Shown one piece after another: positions 1-11,160 of a DNA stretch of 64,000 nt. Every line of letters starts with the position of its first letter. Positions within the stretch are counted from its first letter, which is position 1. The notes beneath the pieces were generated by a model. It had not been told where the DNA came from. It made no database searches and worked only from the letters and a program-made list of their open reading frames with translations. The position numbers and the translations under genes are program-made. This DNA is from Streptomyces olivaceus (GTDB lineage: Bacteria; Actinomycetota; Actinomycetes; Streptomycetales; Streptomycetaceae), in the NCBI RefSeq assembly GCF_000721235.1, contig NZ_JOFH01000004.1, positions 124,001 to 188,000 on the forward strand. Reading direction: 5' to 3'.

Positions 1-20
1 CCCCTCCCCCCCCTCAGCTC

Positions 21-566
21 TCAGGCCCCGTCACCGGGTCCGCCGCCGTGCTCGACCCGTGCCAGCCAGGCGGTGAGCAGGGCCTCCAGGGCGGCGGCCT
101 CGTCCCGGCTCAGGGCGCTCATCAGCCGGTGCTCGTTGTGCATGTGCTCGGTGAAGGCCCGGTCGATGAGTTCCCTCCCGGCCGGGGTGAGCGCGACGAC
201 GCGGCCCCGTCCGTCCCCGGTGGCACGGCGCCGTGTGACCAGACCGGCCCGTTCCAGCCGGTCGATCCGCTTGGTCATCGCCCCCGTGGTGACCATGGTG
301 TGGGCCGCCAGCTCGCCCGGTGCCCGCTCGAAGGGGTCACCGGCCCTGCGCAGGGCCGCCAGGACGTCGAAGTCGCCCTCGCCGAGTCCATGGCGGCGGT
401 AGACGACACACAACTCCTCGGTGAGCAGCGCGGCCAGCCGGTGCAGCCGGCCGATGACGGCCTGGGGAGCGACGTCGAGGTCGGGCCGCTCCCGCCGCCA
501 GGCGGCCTGGACGGAAGCGATGCGGTCGGGCGCCGGAAGGCCGGCCGGAGTACTGGTCTCTGCCAC
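21..566 (-). CDS. MarR-family transcriptional regulator
   Basis: A 181-residue winged-helix repressor of the MarR type. The central part has the family pattern of a recognition helix followed by an Arg/Gly-rich wing (LAAHTMVTTGAMTKRIDRLE, then RRRATGDGRGR). It is divergent from the EamA transporter at 607, so it most likely represses that exporter in response to a small molecule. I choose the GTG start at 566 rather than the ATG at 608. The GTG lies exactly 7 nt after a TATATT -10 box on the minus strand, which fits a leaderless mRNA, and the ATG would put the operator palindrome inside the coding region. The inducer is unknown. Confidence 0.85.
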   Translation of the reverse strand: MAETSTPAGLPAPDRIASVQAAWRRERPDLDVAPQAVIGRLHRLAALLTEELCVVYRRHGLGEGDFDVLAALRRAGDPFERAPGELAAHTMVTTGAMTKRIDRLERAGLVTRRRATGDGRGRVVALTPAGRELIDRAFTEHMHNEHRLMSALSRDEAAALEALLTAWLARVEHGGGPGDGA

Positions 567-572
567 GACGGC

Positions 573-600
573 CAATATACCTTCTACGGAAGCTATATTG
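573..600. promoter_or_regulatory. Symmetric divergent promoter and MarR operator
   Basis: A 28-bp near-perfect palindrome: CAATATA at 573-579, CTTC 581-584, centre TACG 585-588, GAAG 589-592, TATATTG 594-600, with one mismatch pair (580/593). The outer arms are the -10 boxes of both divergent genes (TATATT on each strand). In each direction exactly 7 nt separate the -10 box from the start codon (ATG at 607 on plus, GTG at 566 on minus). Both mRNAs are therefore predicted to be leaderless, and one bound MarR dimer would cover both -10 boxes. Confidence 0.7.
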
Positions 601-606
601 ACTTCC

Positions 607-1524
607 ATGGAAGGTTCTTTTCGCTGGGCGGCGCTGACCGCCGTGGCCCCCGTCGCCTGGGGCGCCAACTACTACGTCACCCGGCAGTTCCTCCCGGCCG
701 ACCAGCCTCTCTGGGGCGCGGCGCTGCGCGCGCTGCCCGCCGGGTGCCTGCTGCTCCTCGCCGCCCGGCAACGGCCGCGAGGCGTCTGGTGGGGCCGCTC
801 GGCGGCCCTCGGAATCCTCAACACCAGCGCCTTCTTCGTGTTCGTCTACGTAGCCTCGCAGACCCTGGCCACGAGCACGGCGTCCATGGTCATGGCCCTG
901 TCGCCGCTTGCTCTGACGCTCGGCGCCTGGCTCCTGCTCGCCGAACGGCCCAGCCCGGCGCACCTGGTGGCGGCGGCGGTCGGACCGGCGGGAGTGGTGC
1001 TCATGCTGGGCGGGCCCGGTGCGCAGACGCGACCGGCCGGGATCCTGGCGTCCGTGGCGGCCATGCTCGTCTCGACCGCCGGCTACCTGCTGAGCAAGCG
1101 GTGGGACTCCGGGCCGGGCGTCCTGTCCGTCACGGCCTGGCAGCTCACCTGCGGGGGCCTGGTCCTGCTGGTCCTGGCGGCGGCCACCGAGGGAGCGCCG
1201 CCCCCTGTCGGCGGTGCCGCCGTGGCGGCGTACGCCTACACCTCGCTGGTCGCCACCGCCCTCGCCTTCCTCGCCTGGTTCACCGGCCTGCGCCGCCTTT
1301 CCGCGGGGACCGTGGGACTCCTGGGCCTGCTCAACCCGGTCACCGGGGTCCTGCTCGGCCTCTCACTCGCCGACGAGCGACTCGGCGTGCCGCAGGTGGC
1401 CGGCATGGTGCTGGTCCTGGCCGCCGTCCTCTGCGGCCGCCCGCGGACCGCCGCACCCGGCGGGAGGACGGGGAAGGCGCCGCAGACCCGGGCGGCGGGC
1501 CGGCCGGGCGGCCTCGCGGACTGA
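607..1524 (+). CDS. EamA/DMT-family transporter (RhaT/YdcZ-like exporter)
   Basis: A 305-residue membrane protein with two EamA repeats and about ten hydrophobic helices. It starts with WAALTAVAPVAWGANYYVTR, a typical DMT-superfamily first helix, and has an internal second copy around FLAWFTGLRRLSAGTVGLLG. Members of the family export amino acids, purines or drugs across the cytoplasmic membrane. The ATG at 607 follows a TATATT box by 7 nt, so translation is probably leaderless. The C-terminus is Arg/Gly-rich and cytoplasmic. The divergent MarR gene suggests substrate-induced export. Substrate not predictable. Confidence 0.85.
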   Translation: MEGSFRWAALTAVAPVAWGANYYVTRQFLPADQPLWGAALRALPAGCLLLLAARQRPRGVWWGRSAALGILNTSAFFVFVYVASQTLATSTASMVMALSPLALTLGAWLLLAERPSPAHLVAAAVGPAGVVLMLGGPGAQTRPAGILASVAAMLVSTAGYLLSKRWDSGPGVLSVTAWQLTCGGLVLLVLAAATEGAPPPVGGAAVAAYAYTSLVATALAFLAWFTGLRRLSAGTVGLLGLLNPVTGVLLGLSLADERLGVPQVAGMVLVLAAVLCGRPRTAAPGGRTGKAPQTRAAGRPGGLAD

Positions 1525-1730
1525 TGACGAGCGGAACCTGGTGCGGCACGCACGGGAGATCCGCCTGGACGTGAATGTGTTCCGGCGGGACCTGGCGCGT
1601 CGGCGGGGTGCCCGCAGGAACGCCGGGGACGTGGACTTTGCCGGCCTCGGCGGGGTGTCGGGCACGCCGGCCTTCTTCGTCAGCGGCAGACGGCACCACG
1701 GCGCCCGCGACGTCACTGCCCCGACCGGGC
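1523..1730 (+). pseudogene. Remnant of a thioredoxin/DsbA-like C-terminal domain
   Basis: Directly after the EamA stop codon, one plus frame reads like the C-terminal end of a DsbA-type thioredoxin domain, such as the one fused to some actinobacterial NhaA antiporters. It has an NLVRHAREIRLDVNVFRRDL helix, then GVSGTPAFFVSGRRHHGA, where GVSGTPAFF is the cis-Pro loop with the following strand. No start codon, catalytic CxxC or N-terminal part is present, and the frame runs on into a region antisense to the next gene. I read it as a decayed 3' fragment. It sits between the EamA gene and the convergent SIS regulator. Confidence 0.55.
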
Positions 1731-1786
1731 CGTGGAGCAGGCCCGCCGCCGCGCCCCGGCCGGCCGGGCGGCGGTGCGCCGGGGCG

Positions 1787-2728
1787 TCAGGTCCCGGACC
1801 GGGCGCGGCGGGTAGGGCGCCGGCGGCGCTGCACGGCTCCGTAGGTCGCTTCGAGCGCGTCGGTCGCCGCGTCGTAGGAGCGCTGGGCGACGCCGACGAA
1901 GAGGCAGTCGACGACGGCGAGCTGGGCGATGCGGCTGACGGTGGCGCCGGACCGGAACGGGGTCTCGCGGGCGCAGGTCGTCAGGACCAGGTCGGCGGCC
2001 GCGGCGAGGGTGGAGGCGGCGTCGTTGGTGAGGGCGATGGTGGTGGCACCGCGTTCGGCGGCGGCCTGGAGGGGTTCGGTGGTGTCCTCGGTCTCCCCGG
2101 AGTGGGAGACGGCCACGGCCACGTCGCCGGGACCCAGCAGGGCCGTCGCGGTGAGGGCCGCGTGCCGGTCGCTCCAGACGAAGGCGAGGTGGCCTATGCG
2201 GTGCAGCTTCTGGTGCAGGTCCTGGCCGACGAAGGCGCTGGCGCCGACGCCGAAGATGTCGATCCTGCGGGCCTTCGCCACCGCGTCGACCGCCCGGCCC
2301 AGCGCCTCGACGTCGAGGGCGGCACCGGAGTCCTCCAGCGCCCGGACCTCGTTGTAGATGATCTTGTCGACTATCCGGTCCAGCGGGTCCGTCGGGCTGA
2401 TGTCGGCGCCCTGCGTGGCGCGTTCGCCGCCCCGGGCGTGCTCGCGGGCTGCGGCAGCGGCCAGCGCCAGGCGCAGCTGCGGGTAGTTGCCGGTGCCGAT
2501 GGTGCGGCAGAACCTCATCACGGTCGCCGCCGACGTGCTCGCCCGCTCCCCCAGCGCGTTGATGGACAGCTCCGCGACCTGCCCGGGGTCGGCCAGCACG
2601 GCGTCGGCGACCCGGCGTTCCGAGGGGGCGAGGGAGGGCCGGGCGGCCCGGACGCGCGCCAGGATGTCGGCGGGCGGGGCGTCGTGGGCGGACTGGTCCG
2701 GCGGACCGGACGGCGGCTGACGGACCAT
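1787..2728 (-). CDS. MurR/RpiR-family SIS-domain regulator
   Basis: A 313-residue regulator with an N-terminal RpiR helix-turn-helix (about residues 20-95: SLAPSERRVADAVLADPG, then STSAATVMRFCRTIG) and a C-terminal SIS sugar-phosphate-binding domain. The SIS motifs IFGVGASAF and AVSHSGETEDT are visible. The ATG at 2728 is preceded by AGGAGG at good spacing. It is divergent from a symporter-AnmK operon, so its effector is probably a MurNAc phosphate, as for E. coli MurR. It most likely represses the 2900-5691 operon and itself from the AT-rich intergenic region (AAAAATTTAC around 2780-2790). Confidence 0.85.
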   Translation of the reverse strand: MVRQPPSGPPDQSAHDAPPADILARVRAARPSLAPSERRVADAVLADPGQVAELSINALGERASTSAATVMRFCRTIGTGNYPQLRLALAAAAAREHARGGERATQGADISPTDPLDRIVDKIIYNEVRALEDSGAALDVEALGRAVDAVAKARRIDIFGVGASAFVGQDLHQKLHRIGHLAFVWSDRHAALTATALLGPGDVAVAVSHSGETEDTTEPLQAAAERGATTIALTNDAASTLAAAADLVLTTCARETPFRSGATVSRIAQLAVVDCLFVGVAQRSYDAATDALEATYGAVQRRRRPTRRARSGT

Positions 2729-2815
2729 GGCCCCTCCTGGGTGTGGTGCGCACACGTTAACGGGGCGACCCTGGTTGGTCAAAAATTTACGTACCGCCTC
2801 ACCGCACGTCACTTG

Positions 2816-2845
2816 TTGACATCCGGAGGAGGGCGTTCCCATACT
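2816..2845 (+). promoter_or_regulatory. Sigma-70-type promoter of the symporter-anmK operon
   Basis: TTGACA at 2816-2821 and CATACT at 2840-2845 with an 18-bp spacer, about 50 bp before the GTG start at 2900. Upstream, 2775-2795 is unusually AT-rich for this genome (GGTCAAAAATTTACGTACC) and is the best candidate operator for the divergent SIS regulator. Confidence 0.6.
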
Positions 2846-2899
2846 CGGACCGCCTCTCCCCACGCCGGCGACCCCACCGGCCCGTGACTAGGAGCAAGT

Positions 2900-4474
2900 G
2901 TGCGCCAGCTCGACCTCGTGGTCATCGTGGTCTATCTGATCGGGATCGCCTGGATCGGCCTGCGGAAGGCAGGCCGGCAGAAGTCGTCGAAGGACTACTT
3001 CGTCGGCGAGGGCCACATGCCGTGGTGGACCGTCTCCTTCTCGGTCGTCGCCACGGAGACGAGTGTGCTGACGGTGATCAGCGTTCCCGGCGGCGCCTAC
3101 AGCGGCCAGGCCTTCGGCAACGTCGAACTCGCCCTCGGCTACGTCGTCGGACGCGTCGTCGTCGCCACGGTCCTGATCCCGCTCTACAAGCGCGGCGGAT
3201 TCGTCAGCGCCTACCAGTACCTCGGCGACCGCTTCGGGCTGAAGCTGCAGGGACTCGCCTCGGTGACCTTCGTCTTCACCCGGCTCCTGGCCGAGGGTGT
3301 CCGGCTGTTCGCGTCGGCCATCCCGATCAAGCTGCTGCTGGACGAGTTCGGCGTGCACGCGAGCTACCGGGTGATCATCATCGTGCTCACGCTGATCACC
3401 GTGGTGTACACCTACCTGGGCGGCATCAAGGCGGTCATCTGGACCGACGCCATCCAGATGGTGCTCTACCTGGGCGGCGCGGTCCTGGCCGTCGCGGTGC
3501 TGTCCGCGCACGTCGGCGGGGAGGGCTACGCGCGCGCCCTGGACGCCGGACGGTTCGCGCTCTTCGACACCGACTTCGACCCGGCCCACATCCTCACCAG
3601 CCCGTTCGCCCTCCCCACCGCCATCGTCGGCGGCGCCATCTTCGCCATGGCCTCGCACGGCTCCGACCAGCTGATCGTCCAGCGTGTGCTGGCGACCCGG
3701 ACGCTGCGCGAGGGCCAGAAGGCCATGATCGCCTCCGGTGTCTTCGTGACCATCCAGTTCGCGGCCTTCTCCCTGGTCGGCGCGCTGCTGTGGTCGTACA
3801 ACCAGGGCAAGTCCTTCTCGGAGCTGGGGCTGTCCAGCTCGGACAACCTCTACCCGGACTTCATCCTGCACGGGCTGCCCGTCGTGGTGTCGGGACTGCT
3901 GGTGGCAGGCATCCTGGGCGCCGCGATGGGCTCGCTGTCGTCGGCGCTGAACTCCATGTCGAACTCGACGGTCGCCGACATCATCCACAGCTTCTTCCGC
4001 ACCACGCCGTCCGAGGAGTTCCTGCTCAGGCTCGCCCGCTGGACGACCCTGGTGTGGGCGACGCTCATGGCGGTCTTCGCCTGCGCGTTCAGCGAGAGCA
4101 CGGGCAACGTGTACCTGACCGGTCTGACCATCGCCGGCTACACCTACGGAGCCCTGCTCGGCGCCTTCCTCCTCGGGCGGCTGGTGAGCCGCGCGAACGA
4201 GACCGACTCGATCGTGGCCTTCCTGGTCACCCTCGGGGTGATGACCTACATCGTGCGCGCGGTGAAGATCGACGTCACGAGCGGCGGGACCGCGGTGCCG
4301 CAGGCGATCGCGGCGCAGTGGCTGGTGCCCATCGGTGTGCTGATCACCCTCGTGGTCGGCGGGGTGCTGAGCCTGTTCCACCGGGCGCCCGAACCGCGGG
4401 ACGCCGCTCCGCGGGACGAGGAACCGACTGTTGGGCCGGACCGGCTGTCGGCCTCGTCGGCCGACGGGAAGTGA
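2900..4474 (+). CDS. Sodium:solute symporter (SSS family)
   Basis: A 524-residue SSS-family permease with about 13 membrane helices. Signature segments are DYFVGEGHMPWWTVSFSVVATETS near residue 30-55 (the family's conserved F-G-R/MPWW-N/S region), TYLGGIKAVIWTDAIQ and GILGAAMGSLSSALNSMSNS. It should import an organic solute with Na+. The start is GTG at 2900 after AGGAG. Being operonic with anmK and controlled by a MurR-like regulator, its likely cargo is a muropeptide-derived sugar such as 1,6-anhydro-MurNAc or MurNAc, but this is inferred from context only. No PTS component is present, so uptake would be without phosphorylation, which suits a downstream kinase. Confidence 0.85.
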   Translation: MRQLDLVVIVVYLIGIAWIGLRKAGRQKSSKDYFVGEGHMPWWTVSFSVVATETSVLTVISVPGGAYSGQAFGNVELALGYVVGRVVVATVLIPLYKRGGFVSAYQYLGDRFGLKLQGLASVTFVFTRLLAEGVRLFASAIPIKLLLDEFGVHASYRVIIIVLTLITVVYTYLGGIKAVIWTDAIQMVLYLGGAVLAVAVLSAHVGGEGYARALDAGRFALFDTDFDPAHILTSPFALPTAIVGGAIFAMASHGSDQLIVQRVLATRTLREGQKAMIASGVFVTIQFAAFSLVGALLWSYNQGKSFSELGLSSSDNLYPDFILHGLPVVVSGLLVAGILGAAMGSLSSALNSMSNSTVADIIHSFFRTTPSEEFLLRLARWTTLVWATLMAVFACAFSESTGNVYLTGLTIAGYTYGALLGAFLLGRLVSRANETDSIVAFLVTLGVMTYIVRAVKIDVTSGGTAVPQAIAAQWLVPIGVLITLVVGGVLSLFHRAPEPRDAAPRDEEPTVGPDRLSASSADGK

Positions 4475-4509
4475 CCAGGCCCCCGCCCGACCTCCGGCAG
4501 GAGAAGCCA

Positions 4510-7381
<2,872 letters not shown>

Positions 7382-8176
7382 TCAGGGCCGCGCCAGAACG
7401 AGGGAGGAGCCGCCGGCCCGGATGCCCTCCGCCGCGGCATCCGTCAGGTCGGCGTCGGTGACGATGGTGTCGAAGGCCGTCAGCGGCGCGACACGGTAGC
7501 GGCCGAAGGTGCCGTACTTGGAGGAGCCGGCCACCAGCACCGAGTGCGCGGCGGAGGCCATGGCCGCCTGTTTGACGTCCACCTTGGACTCCGAGGGAGT
7601 GGTCGTGCCCCGCAGCAGGTCCCAGGAGCTGGTGCTGATGAAGGCGACGTCCAGGGCGAGCCGGCGCAGGGTGTCGGCGGCGAGGCGGCCCACGCTGGAG
7701 CGGTTGGAGACGTCGACGCGGCCGCCGACGTGCACGAGTTCCAGGTTCTCGGCGTCCATCAGCCGGCCGATGGTGGTGAAGTCGTTGGTGACCACGGTGA
7801 GGTGCGGCAGCCGGGCGAGTGCGGGCGCCATGGCGAGCAGAGTGGTGCCGGCGTCGAGGTAGACGGTCATGCCGTCCTGGACCAGGCGCGCGGCCTCCGC
7901 CGCCATCGCCTGCTTCTGCGGCTGCTCGACCTCCGACTTGTCGAGGAAGCCCGGTTCGCTGCTGATGGTGCTGGCGATGCGGACTCCGCCGGGGACGGAG
8001 AACACCAGGCCGCCGCGTTCGAGTTCGGCGATGTCGCGGCGCACGGTCATGTGGGAGACGCCGAGCAGCCGGGTGATCTGCTGCACGCTGAGCACGCCGT
8101 CGCGCCTGAGGTGCTTGAGCAGCTGTTCGCGGCGCTGATCGGGGATCAGCGGGGGGTGCTCGCCGTCCGAGGTCAT
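7382..8176 (-). CDS. DeoR/GlpR-family regulator of sugar-acid catabolism
   Basis: A 264-residue DeoR regulator. The N-terminal winged helix is RREQLLKHLRRDGVLSVQQI followed by LLGVSHMTVRRDIAELE, the family fingerprint. The C-terminal DeoRC sensor domain has VYLDAGTTLLAMAPAL and a VVTNDF segment that binds sugar phosphates. It is the third gene on the minus strand after the DRL oxidoreductase and GntP permease, 85 bp downstream of the permease and behind a hairpin. It probably represses the divergent tetronate locus in response to a phosphorylated C4 intermediate. The start at 8176 follows GAAGGGAGACC. Confidence 0.87.
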   Translation of the reverse strand: MTSDGEHPPLIPDQRREQLLKHLRRDGVLSVQQITRLLGVSHMTVRRDIAELERGGLVFSVPGGVRIASTISSEPGFLDKSEVEQPQKQAMAAEAARLVQDGMTVYLDAGTTLLAMAPALARLPHLTVVTNDFTTIGRLMDAENLELVHVGGRVDVSNRSSVGRLAADTLRRLALDVAFISTSSWDLLRGTTTPSESKVDVKQAAMASAAHSVLVAGSSKYGTFGRYRVAPLTAFDTIVTDADLTDAAAEGIRAGGSSLVLARP

Positions 8177-8220
8177 GGTCCGGTCTCCCTTCGACCGTGT
8201 TGACGTTAGCCGATGATCAT

Positions 8221-8253
8221 GCCGGTGGTGGCCCCGGACGGACCACCACCGGC
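8221..8253 (-). terminator. Hairpin after the GntP gene
   Basis: A perfect 11-bp stem, GCCGGTGGTGG (8221-8231) with CCACCACCGGC (8243-8253) and an 11-nt loop, located 8 bp after the permease stop codon. There is no T-run, as is usual in Streptomyces. It could terminate or attenuate transcription before the downstream DeoR gene. Confidence 0.55.
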
Positions 8254-8261
8254 ACGCGGGG

Positions 8262-9620
8262 TCAGCCGTGCACGACGGTGCTGAGCAGCAGCACGCCGCC
8301 GAGGCTGATCAGCGACTGGATGGACAGCATCAGCGTCCAGGTGCGGAAGGTCTGCGCCACCGACAGCTGGAAGTACTCCTTGAAGAGCCAGAACCCGGAG
8401 TCGTTGACGTGGGAGAGCATCACCGCTCCCGACGCCGTGGCCAGCACCATGAGTTCCGGCGAGGTGCCGGGCGAGGCGCTGAGCAGCGGCGCGACGATGG
8501 CGGTGGCCGCGGCGGTGGCGACGGTCGCCGAGCCGAGGCAGATCCGCAGCAGGGCGGCGACCAGCCAGCCGAGCAGCAGCGGGGGTATCGCCCAGTCCAC
8601 CGCGTAGTCGGAGATGAGCTGGTCGATCCCGGTCTCCGTCAGCATCGCCTTGAAACCGCCGCCGGCGCCGAGGATCAGGATGATCGCGCCGACCGGAGCC
8701 AGTCCCTTGGACGCCATCTTCTGCAGTTGGCCGAGGCCGAAGCCGGACCGTACGCCGAGGGCGAAGAAGGCGAAGATCACGGCCGCCAGCAGGGACAGCA
8801 CGGAGGAGTTGCAGGCGTCGAAGAACTGGTACGGCAGCGTGCCCTCGGCCGTGTTGGCGGTGCCCAGGGTGCCGATGAGCATCAGGCCCGGCGGGAGCAG
8901 CACGGTGATGAGCGCGAGGGTGAAGGAGGCCGGCTTGCGCCGGTGCTCCGGCTCGGTGCTGACGGACTGGACCGGGCCGCGGTCGAGGTCGGGCGCGGGG
9001 CCGAACCAGCGGCTGATGACCTTGGTCAGCACCGGTCCGGTGAGCACGGCCATCGGGATGCCGATGACCAGGCCCCACAGGATGGTGAGGCCGGTGTTGG
9101 CACCGTAGGCGGAGACGGCCAGGGTCGGCGAGGGGTGGGGCGGCAGCAGGCCGTGCGAGACGTACAGGCCGGCGGCCATCGGCAGGCCCACCCAGAGCAG
9201 GTGGGTGTTGCTGCGCTTGGCGACGGTGTACACCAGCGGCACCAGCATGACGAAGCTGACGTCGAACAGGTGCGGCATGCCGATCAGCAGGGCCGCGGCG
9301 GTGATGGCCGCCGGGATCCACTTCACCGGCCGGGAGCCGATGAACACGGTGGCGATGCGGTCGGCGCCGCCGGAGCCGAGCAGTATGCCGCCCAGCAGGG
9401 TGCCAAGACCGATGGTGGGACCGCTGCCGCCCAGCGTGTCGCCGAAGCCGTCCTGGAAGGCCTCGACGGCACGCACCGGGGCGATGCCGGACGCGACGCC
9501 GAGCCCGAGGGCGGAGAGGGCGAGCGCGAGGAAGGGGTGCAGCTTGGTCTTGGTGATCAGCAGGACCAGGACGACGACGGCCGCGGCCCCGAGCAGGAGG
9601 TGCTGGAGGTCGGTACTCAT
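8262..9620 (-). CDS. GntP-family gluconate/sugar-acid:H+ symporter
   Basis: A 452-residue polytopic permease of the GntP family. It begins LLLGAAAVVVLVLLITKTKLHPFLAL and has the family segments GFGDTLGGSGPTIGLGTLLG, HGLLPPHPSPTLAVSAYGAN and ILILGAGGGFKAMLTETG. These transporters import aldonic acids. The ATG at 9620 overlaps the stop codon of the upstream oxidoreductase (ATGA), so the two are translationally coupled. Together with OtnK and OtnC across the divergent promoter, the cargo is most likely a four-carbon acid such as D-erythronate, L- or D-threonate, or a branched relative. Confidence 0.88.
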   Translation of the reverse strand: MSTDLQHLLLGAAAVVVLVLLITKTKLHPFLALALSALGLGVASGIAPVRAVEAFQDGFGDTLGGSGPTIGLGTLLGGILLGSGGADRIATVFIGSRPVKWIPAAITAAALLIGMPHLFDVSFVMLVPLVYTVAKRSNTHLLWVGLPMAAGLYVSHGLLPPHPSPTLAVSAYGANTGLTILWGLVIGIPMAVLTGPVLTKVISRWFGPAPDLDRGPVQSVSTEPEHRRKPASFTLALITVLLPPGLMLIGTLGTANTAEGTLPYQFFDACNSSVLSLLAAVIFAFFALGVRSGFGLGQLQKMASKGLAPVGAIILILGAGGGFKAMLTETGIDQLISDYAVDWAIPPLLLGWLVAALLRICLGSATVATAAATAIVAPLLSASPGTSPELMVLATASGAVMLSHVNDSGFWLFKEYFQLSVAQTFRTWTLMLSIQSLISLGGVLLLSTVVHG

Positions 9621-11029
9621 GCGGCGGGTGTTCCTTCCGTGCCGGCCGGGAAGCCGCGCGAGGCGCGTCCGGCCCGCCAGGCGCCCAGCAGCCCCGGGTC
9701 CGGGTCGGCCAGGTCGGCCACCCGGATCGGCTCGCCGGCGGCGACCGGCCGGGCGAGCGTGGCGTGGGCGGCGAGGTAGAGGGGCGCGATGTCGTCGGGC
9801 GCCTCCTCGCCGCGCAGCAGGACGGCCTGGACGCCGGTGACGTCGTGGTGGTGGCCGCCCATGGCGAGGGCGGTCCCGGCGGGCAGGTCGGTGCGGGCAC
9901 GGCCGGCGAGCACAGCGTACGAGCGGGGGTCGGTGCCGCCGGAGGGGCGGTGGTGCAGCACCGCGGACAGCAGGCTGACCGGGGTCTCGACGCCCATCAG
10001 GTGGTAGGGCAGGTAGATCGCGGCGTACTTGCCGTCCTTGCTGAGGACGTGGCCCTTCTCGCGCAGGGTCTCCCAGGTCACCGGGTCGTCGGTGCGCACG
10101 ACGACGAAGACGCCGCCGGCGAAGGAGGCCTCGCCGGGCAGGCGCAGGGCGCTGAAGACGTCCACGACTCCGTCGCGGGCGAGCAGGCCGCCCTCCTCGC
10201 GGGGGCGGTAGACGTCGGCGAGTTCGGCGATGCGGGCGACGGGGTAGTGCAGGCGTTCGGTGTCCGGGCCGAAGCCGGTGTTGTTGGCGACGACGGCCAT
10301 CTCGCAGTAGTCGGCGGTGGCTCCGGTGGGCAGGTCGGCGACGGCCGCGGCCCGCGCGTCGAGGGTGGCGCGCACGTCGTCGCCGAGGGTGAGCAGCCCG
10401 GCGAGCTGAGGGGCGGGCACCGTGGTGTCCAGCTGCGTGACGGTCCCGGCCTCGGGGTCGAGGACGAGGTCGTACTCGGTGGACTTGCCGATCGCCACGA
10501 TGTCGAGCCCGAGCAGCTCGGCCCAGGTCACCAGGCCGATGAGGTTGGCGGGCTGGTCGCCGTCGGCGGTGGTGTAGACGAGGCCGCGGGCGGCGGCGAG
10601 GTCGGCGAGGTGGAGCCCGGCGACGGAGTCGACCTCCTTGCTCACCATCGCGACATGGCGGTCGGCGGCCAGCGCCGCCTCGGCCATGGCGAGACCGTCC
10701 GCGGGGCTGCCGGTCGCTTCCACGAGGATGTCCCAGGGCGCCGCGGTCAGCAGGGCGGCGTCGGCGACGAGGGCGATGCCGCCGCGCGCGACGGTCTCCG
10801 CGACGGCGGTGGCGTCGGGGCACTCGGCCGGCAGCGCGGCGTCGTATCCCAGTCCGTCCAGCATCGCGCGCAGCCTGGGCAGGTCGCGGTCGCACAGGAC
10901 CGCCGGGACGAGCCCGGGCAGCCGGCGGCTCTGGGCCAGGAGGGTGCGCGCGAATCCGCCACCGGCCCCGGACAGTGCGTACCGCACCGTCCGGCCGCCG
11001 CTGTCGGCGAACAAGTGATGCAGGTTCAT
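9617..11029 (-). CDS. DRL/COG4091-type NAD(P)-dependent oxidoreductase with SAF domain
   Basis: A 470-residue protein with an N-terminal homoserine-dehydrogenase-like Rossmann domain (RYALSGAGGGFARTLLAQSR near residues 15-35, LVEATGSPADGLAMAE, VAMVSKEVDSVAG) and a C-terminal SAF-like domain (GTALAMGGHHHDVTG, ARPVAAGEPIRVADL). This is the architecture of COG4091, which includes the Brucella DXR-like reductoisomerase DRL, but most members have no known reaction. It is coupled to the GntP permease and faces OtnK/OtnC. The locus lacks the usual erythronate/threonate dehydrogenase and the OtnI isomerase, so I infer that it oxidises, and perhaps isomerises, the imported acid. ATG at 11029 after AGGAGGG. 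Confidence 0.75.
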   Translation of the reverse strand: MNLHHLFADSGGRTVRYALSGAGGGFARTLLAQSRRLPGLVPAVLCDRDLPRLRAMLDGLGYDAALPAECPDATAVAETVARGGIALVADAALLTAAPWDILVEATGSPADGLAMAEAALAADRHVAMVSKEVDSVAGLHLADLAAARGLVYTTADGDQPANLIGLVTWAELLGLDIVAIGKSTEYDLVLDPEAGTVTQLDTTVPAPQLAGLLTLGDDVRATLDARAAAVADLPTGATADYCEMAVVANNTGFGPDTERLHYPVARIAELADVYRPREEGGLLARDGVVDVFSALRLPGEASFAGGVFVVVRTDDPVTWETLREKGHVLSKDGKYAAIYLPYHLMGVETPVSLLSAVLHHRPSGGTDPRSYAVLAGRARTDLPAGTALAMGGHHHDVTGVQAVLLRGEEAPDDIAPLYLAAHATLARPVAAGEPIRVADLADPDPGLLGAWRAGRASRGFPAGTEGTPAA

Positions 11030-11145
11030 GAGGCCCTCCTGAATGAGCGCGCAAGGTCGTGACTGGGGCTTCTCACGCGGTCGACGGGCGACTGGAGTGC
11101 TGTGGGACGCGCGTTCTAGAAGCAGCGAATGAACAACGTGTATCA

Positions 11146-11160
11146 CCAGATCCCATCTGG
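11146..11160. promoter_or_regulatory. Inverted repeat in the divergent sugar-acid promoter region
   Basis: CCAGAT-CCC-ATCTGG is a perfect 6-bp inverted repeat with a 3-bp spacer, followed by a third half-like GTCTGG at 11165-11170 and a CATAAT -10 candidate at 11175-11180 for the plus-strand kinase gene. It lies between the DRL oxidoreductase and OtnK genes and is the best candidate for the DeoR operator. Confidence 0.5.

Noticed and set aside
1..20. C-homopolymer at the window start
   Set aside because: A 13-base stretch dominated by C may be real or an assembly effect; no feature can be supported from it.
566..608. ATG at 608 as start of the first MarR gene
   Set aside because: It would place the operator and both -10 boxes inside the coding sequence; GTG at 566 has the same 7-nt leaderless geometry as the opposite gene.
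48..1574. Long plus-strand open frame spanning the MarR gene and EamA gene
   Set aside because: Shadow frame of high-GC DNA; its protein is Gly/Pro/Arg-rich without family features, and it covers two clear genes in other frames.
8262..11054. Single 930-residue minus-strand frame across permease and oxidoreductase
   Set aside because: Only the last 452 residues, from the ATG at 9620, resemble a protein family; the upstream part is the wrong frame of the oxidoreductase gene.
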